In this document: positions 1-10,716 of the stretch, in pieces | How positions within the stretch are numbered: the first letter of the stretch is position 1 | How the letters are laid out: each line of letters begins with the position of its first letter | Origin: Hordeum vulgare subsp. vulgare | Taxonomy: Eukaryota > Streptophyta > Magnoliopsida > Poales > Poaceae | DNA length: 64,000 bases | NCBI RefSeq assembly: GCF_904849725.1 | Contig: NC_058521.1 | Location: 337,698,638 to 337,762,637 of the forward strand | Direction of reading: 5' to 3' | Position numbers and translations under genes: made by a program | The notes under the pieces: generated by a model | What the model was told of the DNA's origin: nothing | The model's database searches: none | The model's input: only the letters and a program-made list of their open reading frames with translations

Positions 1-2182
1 TTGAAGGTATAGTTAGCAAGCATGGTGGAAATCTCAACCTCAGGTATCCTCCTCTTATTAGTCACAATATCTTTCATGTACTTAGCATACGGAGACATTT
101 TGAGCATATCTATCAAACACATTTGCACAAAGACAAGTCTGATCATTTCAATGAATCGCTCAAAATCCTCATCATCCTTTTTCTTGGATGGTTTGGGAGG
201 AAAGGGCATGGGTTTCTGAACCCATGGTTCCCTTTCTTTACCATGCTTTCTAGAAGTGAATTCATTCTTATCGTATCTTCTATTCTTAGGTTGTGGGTTA
301 TCAAGATCAACAGGTTCAATCTCCACATCCTTATCATTGCTAGGTTGAGCATCTTCATGAACATCACTATTGATATCATCAATAGGCTCATGCTCATCAC
401 GAGATTGTGTTTCAGCGTCAGAGACAAATAAATCGTTTGGACTCTCAGGGGTAGCAGAAACAGGGTTGCTAGCATGCAGGTTCCTATCATCTTTTTTTTC
501 TTTCTAGGATGACTAGGTGCATCAGTGCTAACTCCTTGAGAATCTTGTTAAATTCTCTTCGGATGACCCTCAGGATACAGAGGTTCTTGAGTCATTCTAC
601 CGCCTCTAGTAACGACTCTGACAGAATTGTCATTCAACTCATTGAGCAAGTCATTTTGAGCTTTAGATACTTGTTCTACCTGAGTAGCAACCATAGAGGC
701 ATGTTTACTCAGAAGCATAAGATCATTGACGTTTCTGTCCAGACAAGCACATAAATGATTAAGCATACGAGCATTCTGTTCCAATTGTCTGCTAACATAA
801 TCATTGAAACTCTGTTGTTTGGCAATAAAGTTATCAAATTCATCCAGGCATAAGCTAGCAGGTTTATCAAAAGGAATATCACACTCATCAAACCTACACA
901 GAGAATTTATTTCTACTACCTGTATCGGGTTATCAAGACCATGGATCTCTTCGATAGGTGGTAGATTTTTGACATCTTCAGATTTAATGCCTTTCTCTCG
1001 CATAGGTTTCTTGGCTTCTTGCATATCTTCGGGACTGAGGAATAGAATACCTCTTTTCTTCGGAGTTGTCTTACGAGGTGGTTCGGGAATAGTCCAAGCA
1101 TTCTCATTGCATAAGATGTTATTCAGTAGAATCTCAGCTTGTTCTACGGTTCGTTCCCTAAAAACACAACCAGCACAACTATCTAGGTTGTCTTTGGAAG
1201 CATCGGTAAGTCCATTATAGAAGATATCAAGTATTTCATTCTTCTCAAGAGGGTGATAAGGCAAAGCATAAAGTAGCTGGACGAGCCTCCCCCAAGATTG
1301 TGGGAGACTCTCTTCCTCAGCTTGAGCAATGTTGTATATTTCCCGCAAGGCAGCTTGCTTCTTATCGACACGGAAATATTTTTCAGAGATGTAGTAGACC
1401 ATATCCTAGGGGCTACGCACACAACCAGGAGCAAGAGAAGTGAACCAAGTTTTAGCATAATCCTTTAGCGAGAAAGGAAACAACTTGAGGATATAGTAGT
1501 GGTAGATCTTTTCCTCACTAGTGAATAGGGTGGCTATATCGTGCAGTTTGGTAAGATGGGCTACAACCATTTCAGACTCATAACCGTGAAAAGGATCACA
1601 TTCGACCAGATTGATTAACTCAGGGTCGACAGATAATTCATAATCCTTATAGGTCACAAAGATAGGCGAAGTAGCAAACTTCGGGTCGTATTTCATCCCA
1701 GCGTTGAGAGATTTTTCTTTCCACTTGAGCAGTAATTTCTCAACGTCATAGCTATCCTTACATGCAAGAAAATCCTCAGCTATCTCTCCCTCCATAACAT
1801 AACGTTCAGGCATAACACAAAATTCAGGCATAGTAGCAGGTTCTACTTCAATAGTACCAGCAGTTTCAGAAGTATCATCACGTCTAGGAGAAACTCTAGC
1901 AATTTGTGCATCAAGGAATGCACCTAGTGGCAAAGCAGTATCAGGCATAGCATCATCAGGCATAGTATCAAGCATAGCATCATCATAAGCATCATGGGCA
2001 GCGAAAGTAGCATCATCAAGCACAGGCGACATATCAAGATTTCTAGCAGGAGGCGATCTCCCAAACTTACTCATAACTGAAGGTGAATCAAGTGCAGAGC
2101 TAGATGGAAGTTCCTTACTTGTCCTTGTAGTGGAAGGCAAGACTTCAGTTCTTGGATCTATCGGATTCCTCATAGTGATCAA
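1..2182 (-). pseudogene. gag: E1 gag polyprotein, broken
   Basis: This encodes the capsid-type structural protein of E1. The reading frame starts at the ATG at 2182, about 40 bases downstream of the primer site, which fits a retroelement gag. It is acidic and Ala/Asp-rich at first, then has the capsid region with typical tryptophan-containing segments (K-T-W-F near 1440 and S-W-G-R-L near 1290), and a coiled, Gln-rich stretch at about 900-600. An in-frame TAG at 1406-1408 and a TAA at 548-550 interrupt it. A further frame change occurs near 490-505, beside a homopolymer run. The last part (about 140 to 1) has the conserved gag-to-protease linker look of Athila elements. The product is non-functional as it stands. 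Confidence 0.85.
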
Positions 2183-2223
2183 CAGACGTCAGTCCCAAGT
2201 GACTCAGAGAATATAGTTGTGCC

Positions 2224-2241
2224 TCCCCGGCAACGGCGCCA
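2224..2241 (-). other. E1 primer binding site, tRNA-Asp type
   Basis: On the plus strand this reads tccccggcaacggcgcca, the 3' end of plant tRNA-Asp(GTC) including CCA. The element strand is therefore complementary to that tRNA. It lies 11 bases inside the LTR border, as expected for minus-strand DNA priming in Athila-type elements. Confidence 0.92.
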
Positions 2242-2252
2242 GAAAATAGTCT

Positions 2253-3828
2253 TGATAACCCACAAGTGTAGGGGATCACAACAGTTTTCGAGGGTAGAGT
2301 ATTCAACCCAAATTTATTGATTTGACACAAGGGGAAGCGAAAGAATATTCTCAAGTATTAGCAACAGAGTTTGTCAATTTCAACCACACCTGAAAGATTA
2401 GTGTCTGCAAGCAAAGTATCAGTAGCAAAGTAGTATGATAGCAATTTCAACCACAACTTGTTGTATCGATGGCGCCAGTCAATACCACGATGACGAGGGA
2501 CTATTCTTCCCCAGCAACGGCTCCAGAAAAATCTTGCAATAGATAACAACAAAGTAGCAAGTAACAGCAGTAGTGACAGCAGCAGCAAGTAACAGCAGTA
2601 GTGACCGCAGTAGCAAGGAACAGCAATAGTGACAGCAGCAGGAGAGTAACAGCAGTAGCAACAGTAGTAGCGACAAAGTAACGTAGCAAGGACCGGTAGT
2701 AAAAGACTCGTAAGCAGTGGATCGGTGATGGATGAGTATGCCGGATGTGATTCATCATGTAACAACTATAACACAGAGAGATATGTAACTAGCTCCCATT
2801 CGTCAATCTAATGTAGGCATGTATTCCGTATGTAGTCATACGTGCTTAGGGAAAAGAACTTGCATGACATCTATTGTCCATCCCTCCCATGGCAGCGGGG
2901 TCCTAAAGGAAACTATGGGATATTAAGGTTCTCCTTTTAATAAAGAACCGGACCAACGCATTAACACTTGATGAATACATGAACTCCTCATACTATGGTC
3001 ATCTTCGGGAGTGGTTCCGGCTATTGTAACTCCGAGGTTGCCGGGTCATAACACATAGTAGGTGACTACAACTTGCAAGATAGGATCTAAAACACACATA
3101 TATTGGCGAGGACATAATAGGTTCAGATGTGAAATCATGGCACTCGGGCCCTAGTGACAAGCATTAAGCATGGCAAAGTAGTAGAAACATCAATCTCAGA
3201 ACATAGTGGATACTAGGGATCAATCCCCGTCAAAACTAACTCGATTACATGATAGATCTCATCCAACGCATCACCGTCCAGCAAGCCTATGATGAGATTA
3301 CTCACGAATAGTGAAGAGCATCATGGAATTGGCGATGGAGGAAGGTTGATGATGACGATGGCGACGATTTCCCCTCTCCGGAGCCCAAAACGGACTCAAG
3401 ATCTGTCCTCCAGATGAAGAACATGAGCTGGCGGCGCCTCCGTATGGTAAAACGCGATGAATCCTTCTCTCTGATATTTTTCCCGGCAAGACGGAATAAA
3501 TAAAGCTGAGTTTGGAGGCGGTGGCGCCATGTGGGCCCCACAAGCCCTTACGGCGCGCCCAGGGGGGTGGCCGCGGCCCCTGGGCTTGTGGCCCACTGGC
3601 ACACCCCCTCCAGTAGATCTTTGCGCAGGTATTTTACATTAATTCCAGAAAAATTCTCCATAAATTTTCAAGACATTCCGAGAACTTTTATTTCTGCACA
3701 AAAATGACACCATGGCAATTCTGCTGAAAACAGTGTTAGTCCAGGTTAGTTCCATTGAAATCATGCAAATTAGAGTCCAAAACAAGGGCAAAAGAGTTCG
3801 GAAAAGTAGATACGACGGAGACGTATCA
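2253..3828 (-). repeat. E1 5' LTR
   Basis: A 1576-bp LTR bounded on the plus strand by TGATAA and GTATCA, a short TGATA/TATCA inverted repeat at the termini. Only this copy is in the window, so the border comes from the adjacent primer site and from the abrupt return to E2 integrase at 3829. It contains a minisatellite near its U5 end. A TATA-like stretch on the minus strand near 3495-3510 (tttatttatt) is a plausible core promoter. The opposite-strand Leu-rich frames inside it are low-complexity artefacts. Confidence 0.85.
2540..2705. repeat. Minisatellite in E1 LTR
   Basis: Imperfect tandem copies of a CAG-trinucleotide-based motif (variants of agtaacagcagtagtgac) fill about 165 bp. The unit is about 18-24 bp with interspersed agc triplets. 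It probably arose by slippage, and copy number is likely to vary among copies of this LTR family. Confidence 0.7.
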
Positions 3829-4364
3829 GTGTGCCACTGATGCCAAGTCGAGCCGGATGCCTACCTTAGAGGAGTAGCACGCCAAAGCACCCTTGGCAAA
3901 GTTGGTGTCGTTGTCGGTGATGATGCTGTGGGGGACACCGTATCATACACAGATGTCCCTGATGAACCTGATGGCCGTGGGGCCGTCAAGCTTCTTGATG
4001 GGTCTAGCCTCGATCCACTTGGTAAATTTATCGATGGCCACCAAGAGATGGGTCATGCCGCCGCGAGCCGTCTTGAATGGCCCCACCATCTCTGAGCCCA
4101 GACGGTGAAAGTCCATGACAAGGGGATGGTTTTGAGGGCCGAAGGTGGCATGCGGCTTTCCGTGCCAAAGCATTGGTAGCCCTGGCACTTGTTGACCATG
4201 TCCATGGCCTCCTCGAGGGACGTGGGCCAGTAGAATCCATGGCGGAATGCCTTGGCCACCAGGGTTGTCGAGGCGGCATGATGCCCGCACTCTCCCTGGT
4301 GAATGTCTCTGAGGATCTCCTGTCCCTTTTCTGATTTGACGCGGCGCTGGAACACGCCAGTCAC
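3829..4364 (-). pseudogene. pol: E2 integrase, truncated by E1
   Basis: This encodes the DDE integrase that would insert E2 cDNA. The zinc-binding HHCC module (H-Q-G-E-C-G-H-H followed by C-x2-x-C) is at about 4310-4180. The catalytic core is recognisable from the A-I-D-K-F-T-K-W-I-E stretch near 4040 and from the I-I-T-D-N-D region near 3910. The core is split over two frames. A stop replaces the Trp codon before Y-G-V-P-H at about 3944. The protein ends where E1 entered, inside the conserved S-V-A-H-P-Q-S-N-G block just before the third catalytic residue. It cannot be functional. Confidence 0.87.
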
Positions 4365-4646
4365 GCTACGTCGAACCAGCTCGCAATTGATGATGGTGTA
4401 AGCTACAGATCGGTGCTGGATCTGCCTCGCCTCCGCCTCCTATTGAGGAAGTTCGCCGCGAAGAAGGAAGGCCAGGATGGGTTGAGCCCACGACGGAGCC
4501 GACACAAGGGCTGGATCCGTCCCGGCCTGAGTGTCGGGGGCTTCTCCAGTCCCCGTGCTTGATGAAGCAGTCGCGGGCTCGAGACTGTGTGTCTCTGATT
4601 CCGGTGTGGCGGATGGCTCGCTGTCTACCTCCATGACGTCCACCCA
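4365..4646 (-). other. E2 linker between second RNase H and integrase
   Basis: This stretch is in the pol direction and codes for low-complexity Ser/Thr/Pro/Ala-rich peptide, without a domain I recognise. Tat-like elements often have such a spacer between RNase H and integrase. Frames change here, so it is decayed. Confidence 0.5.
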
Positions 4647-5300
4647 CTAGGTGTCGAGACAACATGATTCGACGCTTCGCGGAGCCGGATTTATTGTTGT
4701 AGCCGGCGTAGTAGTCATAGCCGGCGAAGTGGTTGTAGCCGGTGCCGCAATTGGAGTCGACAGAGCCAGTGCAGCCGGTGCAGGAGCTGTAGCCGACGTA
4801 GCTGGCGTAGTCGACGGCGCTTGCACCGAGGGGTCAGCCGGCACAAATATTGATGCCGACTCCGGACACAGCTTGATAGATGGCTTGTGAAGCTGCTCAA
4901 GGGAGATGTAGGCTGGGATGGCCTGTCTCGTGGAGCCAATCTTGGCCAATGTATCGGCCGCCTCGTTGTCTGCCCTGGGAACATGGTGAAACTCGCAACC
5001 CTCGAAGGGGTCACTAAGCTGCTGAATGAGGAAGCAGTAGCTTGCCATGTAGGCGTCTCTGGCGTCCCATTCGCCAGAAACTTGCTGCACCACAAGGTCC
5101 AAGTCGCCGAAGCAGAGGAGCCGCCGGATGCCAATCTCCTTGGCGAGCCATAGGCCGTGAGCGTGTTGGAGGCGGCGAAGTGGATCTGTAGAGCATACTT
5201 GAGCTGGTCTCGTTTCGGAAACGTCAAGACGATGCCGGCTCCTAGACTAGTTCGCATCTTCGAGCCGTCGAAGTTCATCCGCCAATGAGTGGAATCTGGA
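4647..5300 (-). pseudogene. pol: E2 second (additional) RNase H domain
   Basis: A second RNase H-like fold lies downstream of the normal one, as in Tat and Ogre retrotransposons. The start W-R-M-N-F-D-G-S with G-A-G-I-V-L lies at about 5285-5230 in one frame. After a frameshift near 5160, the remainder (D-L-V-V-Q-Q-V-S-G-E, then V-P-R-A-D-N-E-A-A-D-T-L) is at 5102-4940. The acidic residues expected in the RNase H site (D in F-D-G-S, D in D-L-V-V, D in A-A-D) are visible. The tail 4930-4647 is a Pro/Ala/Thr repeat. It is disrupted by the frameshift. Confidence 0.8.
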
Positions 5301-5995
5301 GGCGGCGGTTCAAAACGGGTTTCAGCCCAGTCGACAAGGAAGTCGGCCACCACCTGAGACTTGATGGCAGTGCGAGGCTCGTAGCGGATGTCGTGGTCGG
5401 CCATGCAGATGGTCCACTTGGCAATCGTGCCAGTCGCGTCAAGGTTGCCCATGATTTCTGAAAGAGGAGCAGTGCTCACCACAGTGATGGCATGCTCTGG
5501 GAAGTATTGCTTCAACTTCTTTGTGGCAAGGTAAACACCATAACACACTTTTTGGTAGTGGGGGTAGTTTTGCTTGGAGGCGAACAAGACCTCGCTGAGG
5601 TAGTACATAGGGCATTGCACTAACAGTACCTTGCCCTCCTCCTTGCGTTCAACTACCAGCACTACACTAACCATGCGAGTGGTTGCTGCAATGTATATTT
5701 GTATGGGTTCCCTTTCAACCCGCGCTGCCAAGATTGGTAGGCTCAAGATGACCCGCTTGAGGTCACGGAAGGCTTCGTCTGCCTGGTCATTCCACTCAAA
5801 CTTTGTCGTCTTCTTCATGAGCCGGTAGAGGGGAAGGGCCTTCTCGCCGAGCCGGCTGACGAACCGGCTAAGGCACGCTAGGCAGCCAGCGAACTTCTGG
5901 ACATCTAGGATTCGAGCCGGCTTCACCATCCGCTCGATGGTGCCAATCTTCTCGGGGTTCGCCTCGATGCCGCGAGCACAGATGAAGAACCCCAA
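5300..5995 (-). pseudogene. pol: E2 RT connection and first RNase H domain
   Basis: This continues pol after a frameshift near 5960-5995. It starts at the RT thumb motif G-I-E-A-N-P-E-K-I, followed by the connection block L-A-C-L-S-R-F and the RNase H-like region with Y-Y-L-S-E-V, Y-P-H-Y-Q-K and L-Y-R-L-M segments. The retained frame is long (over 230 codons) and without stops. It would degrade the RNA strand of the hybrid during reverse transcription. Confidence 0.82.
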
Positions 5996-6680
5996 GATCT
6001 TGCCGCCTGGAACCCCAAAGTCGCACTTCTCCGGTTGAGCCGGATCTTGTACTCGCGCAGGTTGGCGAACGTCTCTCGTAGGTCGTCGAGGAGGCTGAAG
6101 TGCTGCTTGGTCTTGACGACGATGTCATCCACATAGACGTGGATGTTTCTGCCAATCTGTGGCAGTAAGCACTGCTGCATGCACCGTTGGAATATCGCAC
6201 CAGCGTTCTTCAGACCGTACGTCATGGTGGTGTAGCAGTGGGCCCCAAAGGCCATGATGAAGGAGGTCTTCAAGCGATCAGCTGGATCTAGCTTGATTTG
6301 ATGGTAGCCGGAATAAGCATCCAGAAATGAAAGCAGTTCGCAGCCGACTGTGGAGTCGATCACTTGATCTATCCTGTGCAACGCGAAAGGGTCTTTCGGG
6401 CATGCCTTATTCAGGCTTGTGTAGTCGATACACATTCGCCAGGTGTTGTTTTTCTTCAGCACCAGGACTGGATTGGCTAACCAGTCCGGGTGGAAAGCAT
6501 CCATGGTGAAGCCGGCTGCAAGGAGTGGGGCAATCTCTTCTCCGATCGTGCGCCGCTTCCCCTCGGCGAAGTGGCGCAAAGGTTGTTTTACCAGCTTTGC
6601 ATCCAGTCATACATGAAGTTTGTGCTCGGCATACATCCTCGGAAAACCCGGCATGTCTTTGGGAGACCATGCAAAGATGT
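5923..6680 (-). pseudogene. pol: E2 reverse transcriptase
   Basis: This encodes the polymerase that copies E2 RNA. The fingers and palm are clear: W-R-M-C-I-D-Y at about 6440, N-K-A-C-P-K-D-P at about 6400, F-L-D-A-Y-S-G-Y-H-Q-I at about 6315, and the catalytic Y-V-D-D-I-V-V-K at about 6132-6109. All catalytic aspartates are present. The start shown is only the first in-frame Met; upstream sequence to about 6670 continues the domain in another frame. The frame changes after L-R-E-Y-K-I-R-L-N near 6040. Between 6680 and 6940 a Ser/Lys-rich linker leads from protease to RT. Confidence 0.88.
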
Positions 6681-6939
6681 CCCGATTCTCACGGAGGAAG
6701 TCGACGATCTCGCCTTCGTATTTGGGGCTGAGGCCAGCCCCGATGGTGACGCACTGCTTGGGGTTTGCAGGGTCGAGTGGCACCTGCTTGTTTTCTTTAG
6801 CCGGCTTGAAGGAGCCTTCACCGGCCGACTGAGCTGGAGGAGTAGGGATCGCCGGCTGCTCGGTAGCCTAAGCCACGATCCGATCAATCTTCCTTCTCCC
6901 CTCAGCAATCACCATGGCGTCGGCCAGGCGACTGCTGTC

Positions 6940-7758
6940 CTATGCACACTCGAGCGACTTCTTGTAGTCGCCAACAATGCTGATGATGCCCTTTGGACCC
7001 GGCATCTTCATTTTGAGGTAAGCATAGTGGGGGATAGCGATGAACTTGGCCAGAGCCGGTCTACCCAGCTGCGCGTAATATGGGCTGCTGAGGTCCACCA
7101 CCTCGAACCATATGGACTCGCGGCGGAAGTGAGCCTTGTCGCCGAAGAGGACGTCCAGCTGGATTTTGCCGATCGGCGAGCAGGACTGTCCCGGCACGAT
7201 GCCGTGGAAGACAGTGCTGGTCCAAAAGACGTCCGTCTTCTTGAACCCGAGCTTGAGAAGGGTGTCGAGGTAGAGGATGTTGATGCTGTTGCCGCCGTCG
7301 ACCAACACCCGGGAGAACCGGCAGGTGTGCCTCTGGGAGGCGAAGGTAGGGTCGAGGACGAGCGTGTATGAGCCCGGGTTGGGCATCACAGCTGGATGGT
7401 CGACCCGGCTCCTTGTGATGGGCTTTTCAGACAAGTGCATGTATTGGGGAACCGGGGGGACTGTGGCATTCACCTCACGCAGTCGCTGGCGCACGCTATG
7501 CTTGTCGTTGCCTTCACTTGTGAAGATGAGGAATGCTCCATCTTGATGGGGGTAATCGTCGTGGAGGCGGCCGTCGTCGCGAGGCGGCGATGGTGGTGCC
7601 GGAGAGGGACCGGGAGCCGGAGCTTGAGGTGTAGCATGGGCACCTAGGGCAGCCGGCAGGCCCTCCCATTGCGACAGGCGGCGCGCAAAGCTGCACCGTC
7701 GAAGGGTGTGGGTAGAGGCCTGTGCCCCAGAATGCATTTTGCAGGGTGCGTCAAGCAT
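6940..7758 (-). pseudogene. pol: E2 aspartic protease region
   Basis: This would cleave the gag-pol polyprotein. The catalytic motif is V-D-G-G-N-S-I-N-I-L-Y at about 7302-7270. The D-G-G form replaces the D-S/T-G of most retroviral-type proteases and is usual in Tat-lineage elements. A second protease landmark, Y-Y-A-Q-L-G-R-P-A-L-A-K-F, lies near 7075. The N-terminal part is Pro/Ala-rich linker. The frame is open for 272 codons, making it one of the better preserved parts of E2. Confidence 0.8.
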
Positions 7759-7879
7759 ATGCTCGAAGGTCTGCTTGGGCTACCAGTTTCCTTGTTGGGC
7801 CGCCTTCGTTGGGAGCCGGTCTGAGTAGCCGGCACCTCTCCCTCCATCTTGGCTACCAACTTGCTATTGGAGCGCGAAT

Positions 7880-9745
7880 CTAGCTGATCCGCCTTGTGCT
7901 TGTTGTTGTTCTGCTGCGTCGATTGTCTCCAGCCGGCTTGGGACTAGCCGGCGTGGGGATAGCCATGTCCGAGGCGGTCACCTTGACCCGCATCGCGGAG
8001 TCGGCCATGGCATACTTGTCCGCCTTGGCCATGAGCACTTCCAGAGAGGTGGGATCGGAGCACATGAGCTTGTGGTTGAGGAGAGTGCCGTCTCGGCAAC
8101 CATTGATGAAGTACTGGATGGCCTGTACCTCATGCACTCCATCGTAGGAGATGCGAAGCTCCGTCCAGCACGTGACGTAGTTGCGAAGGGGTTCGTCGGG
8201 CCTCTAGACGCACATACATGGCCAGCTCGCGAGGCCGGCCAGAGCGCTTGTAGGTGCCAGTGAAGTTGTGGACGAACGCCGCCTCGAAGTCAACCCATGA
8301 GTTGACGCTTCCGGCTGGAAGGCTGTTAAGCCATGTCCGAGCCGAGCCGTCCAACATGAGTGGCACGTAGCAGACTGCTATGCGTTTGTTTCCCCTGGCA
8401 ATGCCAACGGCAGTGGTGTAGTCGATCAGCCAGTCCTCTGGCTTGGCGGTGCCATTATACTTGGGACTGTCTCCAGGCAGAGTGAAACCTTGGGGAAACG
8501 GCTCCCCTCGGATTCGGAGGCCGAAGCATGCCGGACCGATAGGACCGTCCTCCTGCAAAAGAGCTGACTGAGCCAACGCGTTGAGATGCATGCGGGCGTC
8601 ATGGTCGCCCTGAGGGACGCGAGCGCCGATCCGAGCCGCGATCGAAAGGGCGTCGTGTGAGCCGGTAGCATGGGTCCTCCCGGGATGAGGAACCTCATAT
8701 ACCGAATCACCTTCATCATCTCACCGACACCGGCTCGAAGTATGCTCGCTCTGGCGCTGGGAGCGCCTATCGTGGCTTCCTTCGCCCTTCCGGCCTGAAG
8801 TGCGATGCGAGGAAGATCCTTCGGCTTGTTGATGACCGCTGGTGTTACAGCGTGCTGCGGGGTTGGGTCCCGGAGACTCCGATTGATCTTGATCAGGGTC
8901 AAGCCGTGTGTGCTTCTCGTTGGTGGCGTCTAGGAGATCCTTGACCCGCTTCTACTAGAAGGCGCGCTCCTCGCCCTCCAAGCTTGGCATTTCTGCCATG
9001 GCCGCCTGGGCCGCCCGTAAGTTGGCTGCAGGAGTCTCGTAGATGGGCTGCTTGCCACCTAGAATCTCAGTGATGACCCGGCCGCGGCCGCGGACCGAGC
9101 CAACTCGGCTAGGGGCCTCGGAAACCGGAGTGAGGCCGTATGCGGAGTTATACTCGCACTACGTGGCCTCCATCCGGCGCTTAGCCGAAGCGATGGCGAT
9201 GCCCTCCTCCAAGATCTGCCTGCAAGCTTCCTCCAGCTAGGCCCGCGCTCGTTGGGGTTTGTGGACGCGGCGATGGGTGTCTTCAAGCCGGTAAGCGCAG
9301 CCTGAAGAGTGTCAACGGTGGCAGCACCAGGCTCACCAGCGTCTGCTGAAGCCTTGCCATGAGCCGTGCTAGTGCCAGCGACGATGACCATCACCTCCAC
9401 GATGTTGGAGACGGTGGCGACATGATATGGGGTGAAGAACCCCACGGATGGCGGAGGGCCGTCGAAGACGAGTACATTGTTGGGGTACACGTTATGTGTA
9501 GGCGTCTCAGCGATAGAGAGCCTACTGAAGCCGGCGCATAACGCCTCAACATCGAGGTCCTCGCCCAAGTAGCGAGGACCATCATTGAGACGCATATCGC
9601 TAAAGAGAAAACTAAGGTTCTCCATAGCAGCGATGACGATGTTGGGAGGCGCCTCGTCATCGGACTCCCAGTCCGAATCCGCATGACGGACGGGGACGTC
9701 GATCATCAGCGATGAAGCCTCATCGAAGGCGGGCTCCACGGGCAT
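7880..9745 (-). pseudogene. gag: E2 gag polyprotein, broken
   Basis: This encodes the E2 structural protein. The ATG at 9745 is the first after the primer site once E3 is removed, leaving a leader of only about 90 bp. An acidic N-terminal region (9745-9059) is followed by a charged low-complexity stretch. The gag core follows in three shifted frames: A-K-P-E-D-W-L at about 8435, A-R-T-W-L-N-S-L-P at about 8345, F-V-H-N-F-T-G-T-Y-K-R at about 8265, and I-Q-Y-F-I-N-G-C-R at about 8120. At least three frameshifts or stops break it (near 9058, 8590 and 8135). I do not see a clear zinc knuckle. Confidence 0.82.
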
Positions 9746-9790
9746 GTATATATGTCCGGACGCGATGCATCTGGTGGTGTAGGTGCGAGG

Positions 9791-9795
9791 CCCTG
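9791..9795. repeat. E3 target site duplication, left copy
   Basis: ccctg sits directly before the TG of the E3 LTR. The right copy at 32904-32908 reads ccccg. Four of five bases agree and the change is a C/T transition, so this is an aged 5-bp duplication. It proves that E2 flanks E3 on both sides. Confidence 0.75.
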
Positions 9796-10567
9796 TGTAA
9801 CAGCCCAGATGTAATCCTCTCCATATTTGGATCCTTTCCTATTTTGGTGAACCATGATTTGGATGTTATATAAAGTTATCATTTCATGTCGCTTCATTTC
9901 ATGTCATCATCTTGCATCATGGCATCCTTTTCAATTGAATTGTGTTCCTTCTTGTGTTGTTTAAAGTTGATTCATCATGGTAGTGATAGATTGCTTTGGG
10001 TGGTGTGATGTTGTGGTGTTATCAAACAAGGTTTCCAAACATGCTTTCAAACTACAATGTTGTTCAAACAATGCAAGGCCTTCCCCTTTTGTTATTTTTA
10101 AATTGTGTGTTAAACTTTGGTGGAACCTGTTTGAAAAATGTTAGACATTCAAAGAATTCACTTGTGGTTGAGGGGGTAGTTGTCTTGTTGTTTTTAAGCT
10201 TTAAGTCATTTGGGGTTTTTATAAAAACAACCTTATAAATTCCTGTTTCATGTGTAATTTAGTTTGTCTAAAAATATGGTTTATATTTTATTTAAATAGG
10301 GCATAATTCCCTCAGCCCCTAGCTATTTTTATTTTCCAAATAAACCCCTATACTTGGCTCTGTGAGTCTTTGTTTGTGGTTTCATTTAAAAAAGGAAAGC
10401 CCTTATGTTTTTCCTGTTTTAAACCAGGCGCAAGAGCTAGCCCAGGTGGGCCGGCTCTCTCCTCTCACGTGGGCCTCGTCTCCTTTCTTCGCTAGCGCGG
10501 CCCCTTCCCCTTTCCTTTCTTCTTCCTGACGCCGTCCACCTCCTCCCTATTTTCCGTCAGAGTCAGC

Positions 10568-10716
10568 GAGAGAGAGAGAGAGAGGGCTCGCCACCGTGGA
10601 ACGGACGCCAACGCCGTCAAAATCTTCGCCTATTTAGCCCCCCTCGGCATGTGTGCCCCCTAGAGTTCCCTCTCTCCGCCGCCACCTCTCTCTCCCTCCT
10701 TCCCCCTCTCAGGTAA
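10568..10716 (+). promoter_or_regulatory. Candidate E3 LTR core promoter with splice donor
   Basis: An (AG)n microsatellite at 10568-10584 is followed by a TATA-like tatttag at 10631-10637 and a pyrimidine-rich run (10655-10710) typical of a plant 5' UTR. A consensus donor CAG|GTAAGC follows, with the cut after 10712. The second LTR keeps the same order: AG repeat at 28478-28498, tatttag near 28543, CAG|GTAATC after 28627. The transcription start and donor use are inferred, not shown. Confidence 0.5.

Larger units (their letters stand above)
1..3828 (-). mobile_element. E1: Ty3/gypsy LTR retrotransposon, Athila-like, 5' part only
   Basis: The element reads on the minus strand: LTR (2253-3828), tRNA-Asp primer site (2224-2241), then gag running off the left edge of the window. 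Protease, pol and the second LTR lie outside. It sits inside the integrase reading frame of E2, whose coding sequence stops at 3829. The flanking bases at 3829-3833 are gtgtg, one side of the expected 5-bp target duplication; the other side is not in the window. Gag resemblance and primer site point to the Athila lineage and to cereal families such as Sabrina or WHAM, but the family name is not verified. Confidence 0.88.
3829..9795 (-). mobile_element. E2: Ty3/gypsy LTR retrotransposon, Tat-like, gag-pol segment
   Basis: This is the main coding body of E2 on the minus strand, in the order gag (9745 to 7880), protease (7758 to 6940), RT (to 5923), RNase H, a second RNase H, then integrase cut at 3829 by E1. 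Its 5' end (LTR, primer site, short leader) is displaced to 32904-34018 because E3 inserted 50 bp upstream of the gag ATG. The 3' remainder lies left of the window. It is GC-rich with many agccgg/ccggct words, unlike E3 and E4. The double RNase H arrangement is the mark of the Tat lineage. Confidence 0.88.

Noticed and set aside
2358..2765. Leu/Cys-rich minus-strand frames that look like membrane proteins
   Set aside because: They are translations of the CAG minisatellite in the E1 LTR; all three frames give repetitive peptides and none has gene context.
6490..7371. 293-codon plus-strand frame across E2 protease
   Set aside because: GC-rich antisense shadow of well supported pol domains; no motif of its own.
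10000..10240. 80-codon plus-strand frame in the E3 LTR
   Set aside because: It lies in the part missing from the second LTR, has no splice or domain support, and is AT-rich sequence open by chance.
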